Below, piece after piece: positions 44,093-51,348 of a stretch of 64,000 bases of DNA. The stretch spans positions 434,001-498,000 of the forward strand of contig NZ_FQYR01000005.1 in the NCBI RefSeq assembly GCF_900141815.1, written 5' to 3'. Below the pieces are notes generated by a model. That model worked only from the letters and a program-made list of their open reading frames with translations. It did not search any database and was not told the DNA's origin. Each line of letters opens with the position of its first letter. Position 1 is the stretch's first letter. The DNA is from Rubritalea squalenifaciens DSM 18772 (lineage in GTDB: Bacteria; Verrucomicrobiota; Verrucomicrobiia; Verrucomicrobiales; Akkermansiaceae). The position numbers were made by a program, and so were the translations under genes.

Positions 44093-46297
44093 TTAGAAAA
44101 ACGACAGGCAGTCCATGTCGAAGACGATGGTGACGTCGTCTGGTGGCGGGGTGGCGGCCAGGGTGCGCTGCACGTGCTGGTGCAGAGCACGGGCGGAGGT
44201 GGACTTGAGCATCAGCTGGTAGCGGAACTGGCCGTGGGCTTTGGCGAGCGGGGAGGGCATGACCTCGCCGATCTCGATCTGTCCCGGGCAGTCTTTGCTG
44301 AGGCGCTTGTGAAGGTTTTCCAGGGTGAACTCTGCGCGGCGCTCGTGGGTGGAGCGGGTGCCTAACAGGGCACAGTGCGCAAAGGGTGGATAGAGGAACT
44401 GGTTTCTGAACTGCAGTTCCTGTTCGGCATAGCCATCGAAGTCATGATGGCGGGCGTACTGGATGGATGGGGAATGGGGGGTGAAAGTCTGGACGATCAC
44501 TTCGCCCTCCATTTCGCCACGACCGGCGCGGCCGGCCACCTGGGTGAGCAGCTGGAAGGTGCGCTCACCTGCGCGGAAGTCCGGCACGTGCAGGCCGAGG
44601 TCGGCATTGAGGATGCCTACGAGGGTGACGTTTGGGAAATGCAGTCCCTTGGCGATCATCTGGGTGCCGATGATAATGTCGATCTTGTGGGCCTTGAATT
44701 TATTCAGCGTGTCACGCAGGGCATTCTTGCGGCGCATGGTATCGGCATCGATACGGGCCATGCGGGCCTGTGGGAAAACTTTTTGGATGACTTCCTCCAC
44801 CTTCTGGGTGCCGTAGCCTTGCAGACGGATGGCTTCATCTCCACAGGAGGGGCATTTGCGCGGGGTGATGGATTGGTAGCCGCACATGTGGCAGATCAGG
44901 CGTTCCTCCGTGCGATGGTAGGTGAGTGGAATGGCGCAGTGCTGGCACTCACAGACATGGCCGCAGGGCGGGCACTGGAGGGAGCGGGCGAAGCCGCGGC
45001 GGTTGAGGAAGAGGATGATCTGCTCCCCGTTCTCTAACTTCTTCTCCATGGAAGCGCGGAGGCGATCGGACAGGATGGCGATGCGGCCTTTCTGCTTCTG
45101 CGCTTCGATACGCATGTCCAGCACGCGGATGATGGGCATGGTCTGCGCATCGGCACGCGCGGTGAGGCGAATGAGCTCGTACTTGCCGGACTGGGTGTTC
45201 TGGAAGGATTCCAGCGATGGAGTGGCGGAGCCGAGCACGACAGGGCATTTCTCGAAATGGGCACGCAGTACGGCGATGTCTCTCCCGTGGTAGCGCGGGG
45301 CGGTTTCCTGCTTGTAGGTGTTCTCGTGCTCTTCGTCCACGATGATGATACCGAGATTGGTGAGAGGGGCGAAGATGGCGGAGCGGGCACCGATAACGAT
45401 GCGGGCCTGACCATTGCGGATGCGGTGCCATTCATCAAAACGCTCGCCCTGGGAGAGGTGGGAATGGAGCACGGCCACCTGGTCCTGCATGGCGGCGAAG
45501 CGGGACTTGAAGCGCTGGACAGTTTGTGGAGTGAGGGAAATCTCGGGGATCAGGACGATGGCGGTCTTGCCCTCGTCGAGGGCGTGCTGGACGGCCTGCA
45601 AGTAGACCTCCGTTTTTCCAGAGCCAGTCACCCCGTGTAGCAAGATCGGTTTGGTCTGTCCGGGGGCTGTGATTATTTTGAGCGCCTCGGCTTGCTCTTC
45701 GTTCAGAGGCAGCGGCTTGGACTCCAGAAATTCCTGGTCGGCATCCGGATCGCGGCGAACGGCCTCGGAAATCATTTCCACGTAGTCGTTTTTGACGAGC
45801 GATTTGACTGAGGAGCTGACGGAGCCACCCCCTAGATCCTTGAGCGCCATCTGGCCACCGGAAGATTTCAGGAGGGTGAGGATGATGTGCTGCTTCGGCG
45901 CGCGCTTGGCGAGCTTGGCCAGCGTTTCGTCATCGGGAAAATCCTTGATGGCGACTACCTTGCGGGTCTTTTCCGAGTGGGTGTCCTGCCGCACGGATTC
46001 GGGCAGGAGGGAGCGCATGACCATCTCCAGCGGGGCCACGTAGTAGTCTGCGATCCATTTGCCCAGCTTCATCAGATGCGGGGTGATCAGGGGCTCGGGA
46101 TCGATCAGGGAGGAAATGGCGCGCAGGCGGAACGAAGTCTGCGGTGGCTCGCCGATGTCCAGCACGGTGCCGGTGGAGTCCCGGTTGCGCAGGGGAATGC
46201 GTACACGGCAGCCGGTCACGACAGGCATTCCCTCTGGGATGAGGTAGTCGAAGACGAGCTCGGACGGGCCGTCGATGAGAACACGGGCTGATTGCAC
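44093..46297 (-). CDS. priA: Primosomal protein N' (replication restart helicase PriA)
   Basis: A 734-residue DNA helicase that restarts stalled forks. N-terminal DNA-binding domain (VLIDGPSELVFDYLIPEG...), Walker A GVTGSGKTEVY (about 230-240), DEEH box, GSATPSLES, eight Zn-binding cysteines in the CPPCGHVCECQHC...CHMCGYQS...CPSCG block, and the C-terminal motifs DADTMRRK, IIIGTQMIAKGLHFPNVTLVGI and QVAGRAGRG. Length is normal for PriA. It is separated from the TonB receptor by 85 bp on the same strand. Confidence 0.97.
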   Translation of the reverse strand: MQSARVLIDGPSELVFDYLIPEGMPVVTGCRVRIPLRNRDSTGTVLDIGEPPQTSFRLRAISSLIDPEPLITPHLMKLGKWIADYYVAPLEMVMRSLLPESVRQDTHSEKTRKVVAIKDFPDDETLAKLAKRAPKQHIILTLLKSSGGQMALKDLGGGSVSSSVKSLVKNDYVEMISEAVRRDPDADQEFLESKPLPLNEEQAEALKIITAPGQTKPILLHGVTGSGKTEVYLQAVQHALDEGKTAIVLIPEISLTPQTVQRFKSRFAAMQDQVAVLHSHLSQGERFDEWHRIRNGQARIVIGARSAIFAPLTNLGIIIVDEEHENTYKQETAPRYHGRDIAVLRAHFEKCPVVLGSATPSLESFQNTQSGKYELIRLTARADAQTMPIIRVLDMRIEAQKQKGRIAILSDRLRASMEKKLENGEQIILFLNRRGFARSLQCPPCGHVCECQHCAIPLTYHRTEERLICHMCGYQSITPRKCPSCGDEAIRLQGYGTQKVEEVIQKVFPQARMARIDADTMRRKNALRDTLNKFKAHKIDIIIGTQMIAKGLHFPNVTLVGILNADLGLHVPDFRAGERTFQLLTQVAGRAGRGEMEGEVIVQTFTPHSPSIQYARHHDFDGYAEQELQFRNQFLYPPFAHCALLGTRSTHERRAEFTLENLHKRLSKDCPGQIEIGEVMPSPLAKAHGQFRYQLMLKSTSARALHQHVQRTLAATPPPDDVTIVFDMDCLSFF

Positions 46298-46399
46298 GGG
46301 GGGAGTCTTTCGTGTGGCTTGTGAAGATGCAAGATGATTGTCTGTAGCTGTCAGTGGTGGCGGTAGAAAACTAGCCTCCCATTGTAATGGCTGGAATGG

Positions 46400-46423
46400 G
46401 CCCTGAGGGACTACTCTCAGGGC
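46400..46423 (+). promoter_or_regulatory. Hairpin overlapping the ribosome-binding region of the 46427 gene
   Basis: Perfect 8-bp inverted repeat GCCCTGAG (46400-46407) / CTCAGGGC (46416-46423) ends 3 bp before the ATG at 46427 and includes AGGG, the only Shine-Dalgarno-like bases there. The RNA hairpin could limit translation. Confidence 0.45.
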
Positions 46424-46426
46424 GTT

Positions 46427-46771
46427 ATGAAATACGGGACAGTCAAAGGAAACGGAATCTCACGTGTCGGCAAGTTGAGCCGCATGAGTACCAGTTCCGG
46501 CGTGTCCCTGCGTGGCGGCAGTAGATTGGGTAAGTCTATTCCCTCTATTCATCCTGAGCCAAACTTTGGCCGGGTGTTCGGTATCATGATGCTGGTGCTG
46601 AACCTGCTCTTTCTGGTGCTGATTGTCAGGGATAGCTCGAACATGGGACTGGTGATCGTGCTGATCCCCGGCTTCTTGATCAGCTGCCTCTTCTGGCGCC
46701 GTAACAAAGCTTTAGTGTCGTTACTAGGCCTCTTACTTGGATTGACCGTGTTGCTAGGTCTCACGGTCTAG
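46427..46771 (+). CDS. Small membrane protein of unknown function
   Basis: A 114-residue protein with a basic, Ser/Gly-rich N-terminus (about 1-45) and three hydrophobic stretches (about 49-67, 72-89, 94-114). No family was recognised. It lies on the plus strand divergent from priA (129-bp gap). The hairpin described just upstream overlaps its start. The reading frame is convincing in membrane topology but not in homology, so it is kept with moderate confidence. Confidence 0.55.
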   Translation: MKYGTVKGNGISRVGKLSRMSTSSGVSLRGGSRLGKSIPSIHPEPNFGRVFGIMMLVLNLLFLVLIVRDSSNMGLVIVLIPGFLISCLFWRRNKALVSLLGLLLGLTVLLGLTV

Positions 46772-46924
46772 TGTGTGGAGTGTCTTTCGTCTCCCGGCGG
46801 CTCCGGCCCATGGGAGGCGGAAGGCTAACATCAAGTAGCTTTAAGCTCAGGGGGAATGTCTGGCTAATGCCTTGACCCGTCGTGATGAGGTCGATTACGT
46901 TAGGCTAACTGTATTACTGTTTTT

Positions 46925-47176
46925 ATGGCGGAAACTCCTTTTAAATTCTATTGCGACGAATGCGGGCAGAAGATCTCTGTTCGTGAAAAGCAGTACGGCA
47001 TGAAGTCGAATTGTCCCAACTGCAAAGTGGCTATTACTGTCCCGGTGCCGGAGGGGGGTGAAAGCATGGCGCTGGCAGCTGAGCCGGACGCCCTTCTCTC
47101 CACACGGGAGGTGCTCATCTTTGGCTGTGTTCTACTACTCGGCGCTCTGATTGCCGGGGTATTTGTGGCGTTGTGA
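46925..47176 (+). CDS. Zinc-ribbon membrane protein
   Basis: An 83-residue protein: a zinc ribbon with CxxC pairs C10/C13 and C30/C33 (FYCDECGQKISV, SNCPNCKVAI; MJ0042-like), a polar linker, and a C-terminal membrane helix (about 63-83). The same N-terminal arrangement occurs in the large protein at 58889, suggesting a family of zinc-ribbon tethered proteins in this genome. Function unknown. It is followed by 108 bp and then the ECF sigma gene. Confidence 0.72.
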   Translation: MAETPFKFYCDECGQKISVREKQYGMKSNCPNCKVAITVPVPEGGESMALAAEPDALLSTREVLIFGCVLLLGALIAGVFVAL

Positions 47177-47284
47177 AGTGCTACTTGTCGTAGTTTCGTT
47201 CTCCTTGGCCTTCTGAGAAAAACAAAAATATCTCAAAATGATGTCACAAAGTAGGTGACTGATGCCAATGGGGGGTGAAAGACT

Positions 47285-47818
47285 ATGCAAGCTGTGGCAG
47301 AAATAAAATTATCGAAACGCGAGGCGTTTTCCGAGCTGGCGCGGGAGCACCACCGGGAACTTCTGGTCTATGCGCGGGCGCTGACCCGGGAGGAGCACCA
47401 GAGCAGGGACATCGTGCAGGAGTCCTTTGTGGTGGCCTGGCAGAATATGGGCAAGTTCGACGTGACGAAGGACTTCGGAAGCTGGATGCGCGGCATCGTC
47501 CGCAACAAGTGGAAGGAGCAGATGCGCCGCAACAAACGCCAGATCGCTCTTGATGACGGCGCGCTGGAGATGATGGAGGCGGAGATGCGAACGTGGCAGG
47601 AGCTGCGGCAGGATGGCGGGCCGAGTGTCTTTATGAAGCTCGAGCAATGCCTGGAAAAGCTGCCCGAGGGTCTGATGCTGAGTGTGCAGAGCTTTTACTA
47701 CGAGGGCTGCAGCACGGATGAAGCCGCCGAAAAAATGGAGGTAAGTGGCGCGACCCTGAGAAAGCGCTTGGAGAGAGCTAGGCAGGCACTGAAGGAATGC
47801 CTGGGAGGAGAGAATTAA
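47285..47818 (+). CDS. ECF RNA polymerase sigma factor
   Basis: A 177-residue sigma-70 family protein with region 2 (about 12-80: FSELAREHHRELLVYARALTREEHQSRDIVQESFVVAWQNM) and region 4 (about 118-168: LEKLPEGLMLSVQSFYYEGCSTDEAAEKMEVSGATLRKRLERARQALKECL). The upstream GGGGGG-rich sequence is near the start. It is followed 27 bp later by a membrane von Willebrand protein whose cytoplasmic head looks like an anti-sigma region, so the two probably form a sigma/regulator pair. Confidence 0.9.
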   Translation: MQAVAEIKLSKREAFSELAREHHRELLVYARALTREEHQSRDIVQESFVVAWQNMGKFDVTKDFGSWMRGIVRNKWKEQMRRNKRQIALDDGALEMMEAEMRTWQELRQDGGPSVFMKLEQCLEKLPEGLMLSVQSFYYEGCSTDEAAEKMEVSGATLRKRLERARQALKECLGGEN

Positions 47819-47845
47819 AAGAATTTGTTAGAAAGGAGAATAGTC

Positions 47846-50146
47846 ATGGATAAGGACGATAGACTGATGGAAGAGCTGCTCAAGGAGCATGCCCGCAAGG
47901 GTAGTGGAGCGGACGAGGATTTCCTCAAGGATTTGGAGGATCGCATTGATGCCGAAGACAAGGTGGTCGTGATGCAGAAGAAAGATAGCCCCGGGAACCG
48001 CTGGGCGCTGAGTGCGGGCATCGCCGCCTGTCTGGCGCTGGGTGTGGGTGGCATCTATTTCTGGCAGGAGCGCCAAGGGGATGCGGATATCATTGCCTAC
48101 GACAGCACGGCGACTGAGCAGATCGCTGCTCAGAGTGAGCCGCCGGTAGCTTATAGTGAGAAGAAGGTAGCTGAGGCGGAGACTGTCCAAGAGAAGCCTG
48201 AGGTGGCTAACATGGTGGCACGCAAGCCATCTGCACCATCCGGTGCAATGGCGAAGGTGATAGGTTCAAAAGAGGCTTCACCAACGCCCATTCCTGTACC
48301 GGAGCAGGCTTTGCCTGAGCCTAGCCTGGATTTTGGTAATGGAGATGGTTTTGGCGCAGGCTGGGGGAGTGGTAATGGGCAAGGGTCAGGTGGTGCTGAT
48401 GGCTTTGCTGCACCGGCTAAAGTGAAGCGTGCTCATAAAGGGGATGTGGCTGATATTGTGTATGGCAGAGATGTTGCTCAGGGAGAGAGGTTGGCAACTG
48501 CTCATGACTACACCAAGTTCAATGCCCAGGTTCAGGAGTATGAGAAAGCTAGGACCGAATTGTCTAACTTGAGGCTTGCTGGTGCCGATAATCAGAAAAT
48601 CCTCAAGCAGCAGCTAGAGGTGAATGAGCAAAGAAATCGCCTCGCAGTTATGTCTCAGAAGACAGGCATTCCTTACATGGGGCAGCCTAAGAAACCAGAA
48701 CTCAGCCGTGAGCAGTATGGCAAGCTGGTAGAGAACAGGTTCGTGGCTCCCGTGGATGAGCGCAGCGCTCTCTCTACCTTTGCGGTGGATGTGGATACGG
48801 CCAGCTACGCCAACGTGCGCCGGATGATCAATGAGGGCATGCAGATTCCCAAGGACTCCGTCCGGGTGGAGGAGATGATTAACTACTTCGACTACCAGTA
48901 CGCGCAGCCTGAGGGTGAGCATCCCTTTGCGGTGCAGGTGGATTCCGCGGCCTGTCCATGGAATGAGAAGCATCGCATCGTGCGCATCGGTGTGCAGGGC
49001 AAGGACATCATCCGCGAGCAGCGACCGCCTGCCAACCTGGTCTTTCTGCTGGATGTGAGCGGCTCCATGAATAGCCCGAACAAGCTGCCGCTGCTCAAGC
49101 AGTCCATGAACTTCTTGTTAGAGGAGTTGAATGAGAAGGATTCGGTCAGTATCGTGGTCTACGCCGGGGCGATTGGTCTCGCGCTACCTGCTACCAAGAT
49201 GGATGACACCGGGCGCCAGCAGGTGGCGGATGCCATGGAGAAGCTCAGTGCCGGTGGCTCCACCGCAGGTGGCCAGGGCATCAAGTTGGCCTACCAGGTG
49301 GCCAAGGAGCAGTTCAAGAAGGACGGTATCAACCGCATCATCCTGGCGACCGACGGTGACTTCAACGTGGGCGTCTCCGACACCGATTCCCTGACCAAGA
49401 TGGTGAAGGAAAAGGCGAAGGAAGGCACCTACCTCAGCGTGCTCGGATTCGGCAGCGGGAACATCAATGACAACATGCTGGAGTCCATCACCAACAGCGG
49501 CAATGGAAACTACAGCTACATCGATACGGTGAAGGAGGGTCGCAAGGTTCTGCTAGAGGACATGATGGGTACCATGGTGACCATTGCTAAGGATGTGAAG
49601 GTGCAGGTGGTGATGAACCCGAAGAAGGTGAAAGCCTACCGCCTGATCGGCTACGCCAACCGCATGCTGCCTCCGGAAGCCTTCCTGGACAAGAAGGTGG
49701 ACGCGGGTGAGATCGGCGCCGGGCACACCGTCACCGCGCTCTATGAGATCATCCCGGCGGACGGCAAGCCCTTCGGTCCTGAGATCGATGGCTCACGCTA
49801 CTTCGAGAAGCCGGAGGAAAAGCCAAACCCTGCCATCAAGGACAGCGATGAAACCATGTTCGTGAAGCTCGCCTACAAGAAGCCCGACCAGAAGATGGAC
49901 GATGAGAGTACCTACTTCTCCGTGCCTTTCGCCGACCCTGGCACCGGCATCAAGGAAGCTAGCGCGGACCTGAAGTTCGCCAGCGCCGTCGGTCTCTTCG
50001 GCATGGTCCTTCGCGATAGCGAGTACAAAGGCAGCGGCGACCTCAATACCGTGATGGAACTCGCCACCGCCGGCAAAGGCCCCGATGGCAAAGGTCTGAG
50101 GGAGGAGTTTATCAAGCTCGTTCAAAAACTGAACGAGAAGGAGTAA
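47846..50146 (+). CDS. Membrane von Willebrand factor A protein, YfbK type, probable sigma-factor regulator
   Basis: From ATG 47846 (strong GAAAGGAG Shine-Dalgarno), 766 residues. A charged cytoplasmic head (1-50), one membrane helix (about 52-73), a long Gly/Pro/Ala/Gln linker, a YfbK-type N-terminal domain (about 275-395: FVAPVDERSALSTFAVDVDTASYANVRRMI...), a vWA domain with MIDAS DVSGSMN (403-409) and the C-terminal DUF3520-like part. This N-in/C-out layout resembles an anti-sigma factor fused to a periplasmic vWA sensor; it directly follows the ECF sigma gene. The anti-sigma role is inferred from layout, not from a recognised zinc-anti-sigma motif. A start at 47825 is in frame but lacks the ribosome-binding site. 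Confidence 0.85.
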   Translation: MDKDDRLMEELLKEHARKGSGADEDFLKDLEDRIDAEDKVVVMQKKDSPGNRWALSAGIAACLALGVGGIYFWQERQGDADIIAYDSTATEQIAAQSEPPVAYSEKKVAEAETVQEKPEVANMVARKPSAPSGAMAKVIGSKEASPTPIPVPEQALPEPSLDFGNGDGFGAGWGSGNGQGSGGADGFAAPAKVKRAHKGDVADIVYGRDVAQGERLATAHDYTKFNAQVQEYEKARTELSNLRLAGADNQKILKQQLEVNEQRNRLAVMSQKTGIPYMGQPKKPELSREQYGKLVENRFVAPVDERSALSTFAVDVDTASYANVRRMINEGMQIPKDSVRVEEMINYFDYQYAQPEGEHPFAVQVDSAACPWNEKHRIVRIGVQGKDIIREQRPPANLVFLLDVSGSMNSPNKLPLLKQSMNFLLEELNEKDSVSIVVYAGAIGLALPATKMDDTGRQQVADAMEKLSAGGSTAGGQGIKLAYQVAKEQFKKDGINRIILATDGDFNVGVSDTDSLTKMVKEKAKEGTYLSVLGFGSGNINDNMLESITNSGNGNYSYIDTVKEGRKVLLEDMMGTMVTIAKDVKVQVVMNPKKVKAYRLIGYANRMLPPEAFLDKKVDAGEIGAGHTVTALYEIIPADGKPFGPEIDGSRYFEKPEEKPNPAIKDSDETMFVKLAYKKPDQKMDDESTYFSVPFADPGTGIKEASADLKFASAVGLFGMVLRDSEYKGSGDLNTVMELATAGKGPDGKGLREEFIKLVQKLNEKE

Positions 50147-50187
50147 GGAAAAAGGATAGAGGAAAAAGGTTCTCCAGTGTGTGTATC

Positions 50188-50218
50188 AGCCCATCCGTGA
50201 AAGCGGGTGGGCTTTTTT
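50188..50218 (+). terminator. Rho-independent terminator of the sigma/vWA operon
   Basis: Stem AGCCCATCCG (50188-50197) / CGGGTGGGCT (50204-50213) with one G-T pair, followed by TTTTTT. It lies 41 bp after the vWA gene stop. Confidence 0.88.
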
Positions 50219-50230
50219 GGAGCAGTAAAA

Positions 50231-51325
50231 TTACTCTTCCCAGCCCTCTTTATTTTTGGGGTACCAGTAGCCATAGGCTTTGTGCATGTCTGCGGAACAG
50301 CCGCCGCCGGCCATGGCTGGGCCTACGGTTACACGGACGGTGGTTTTCCAGCTCTCTCCGTCTTTGCTGAGTTTGATATCCACGAGGGTGCCGAATTCCT
50401 GGCTTTGTTTGTCTTGATACCACGAGTGTGCGCCGCGAGGGCGCTGCTTGAGGGTTTCCATACGGCTGGCAGGGCGTGCCTGTGGCAGGGTCTTGCGGAT
50501 TTCCTTGAGTATGGCTGGGGAGGGGTCTTGGCCATTCCAGGCGATGAAGTAGATGATCTCCGGTGAATTATGGGGAAGAACACTTGCGATGAGTCCGGTG
50601 GGGTAAGTCTCGATCACTTTTTCATCTCCGGCTTTGGCGAGTAACTCGCAGACGGCCTTGTCCGCGGCGTCACCGTCGCTATGCGTGAGTAGGTTGGTGA
50701 TGGGGAGGTATCCATGGCGGTCCCAGATCTCGGGATCGGCACCGTTTTTCAGCAGGAATTTGACCCATTTGGCATTGCTTGAAATGGCGGCGAGGTGCAG
50801 AAGGGTATCGCCGGATTCGAAGTCGACCGCTTCGTTGACCTTAAGGCCACGTTTGATGAGGGTGGCGAGTAGGTCCAGGTCTTCGTGGTCGAATGCCACC
50901 AAGGCGGCAGGGCTGAGCTCCTTATGGATGGGGTCGCGGTCGTCTCTTTCCTTGGGGCCTGAGGTGATGATTTCTCTGGGCGTGATATGGATGGTGATCC
51001 AGCCATTGCCGTTTGACGCGGTGAACAGGTCTACCCGGATCCGCTTCTCGTCTTCGTATCCACCGTGAAGCCTGACTGGCTGGTCTGATCCCTTCAGCTT
51101 GATTTCGTTCTCGGTGTATGGCTCTACATAGAACTGGGCGATGTGTGTGAAGGGGGGCGAGTCTTCGCCGTTGGTGTACCAGAACACTCCATCATTGAGC
51201 CCGTCGTTCTTTTGGCCAATGGCGAGCGCCTCCTCGCGCTTCAGCGACTGAGCATGGCCAAGTACGGGTGATAGAATCAGGAGGGTGAGCAGGAGGCGGG
51301 TGATGTGAAGAGAGCGGTGAGTCAT
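50231..51325 (-). CDS. Secreted ankyrin-repeat protein
   Basis: A 364-residue protein with a signal peptide (MTHRSLHITRLLLTLL..., cleavage near GHAQ), a non-repeat domain (about 26-130) and ankyrin-like repeats at about 140-270 (FDHEDLDLLATLIKRGLKVN, SGDTLLHLAAISSNAKWVKFLLKNGADPEIWDRHGYLPITNLL). The last 60 residues form a Trp/Gly-rich tail. Function unknown; a periplasmic protein-binding role is plausible. Its first 15 codons are nearly identical in DNA to those of the next gene (see repeat at 53467). Confidence 0.8.
   Translation of the reverse strand: MTHRSLHITRLLLTLLILSPVLGHAQSLKREEALAIGQKNDGLNDGVFWYTNGEDSPPFTHIAQFYVEPYTENEIKLKGSDQPVRLHGGYEDEKRIRVDLFTASNGNGWITIHITPREIITSGPKERDDRDPIHKELSPAALVAFDHEDLDLLATLIKRGLKVNEAVDFESGDTLLHLAAISSNAKWVKFLLKNGADPEIWDRHGYLPITNLLTHSDGDAADKAVCELLAKAGDEKVIETYPTGLIASVLPHNSPEIIYFIAWNGQDPSPAILKEIRKTLPQARPASRMETLKQRPRGAHSWYQDKQSQEFGTLVDIKLSKDGESWKTTVRVTVGPAMAGGGCSADMHKAYGYWYPKNKEGWEE
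51281..51325 (-). repeat. Signal-peptide-coding repeat, copy 1
   Basis: A 45-bp stretch (43/45 identical to 53467-53511) encoding MTHRSLHITRLLLTL. Identity is confined to the signal-peptide start and does not extend upstream of the ATG or into the mature protein. Confidence 0.85.
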
Positions 51326-51348
51326 GGTAGAGATAAATGGTCGATGGC

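Noticed and set aside
44375-45037. 220-residue plus-strand frame opposite priA
   Set aside because: Antisense shadow of priA.
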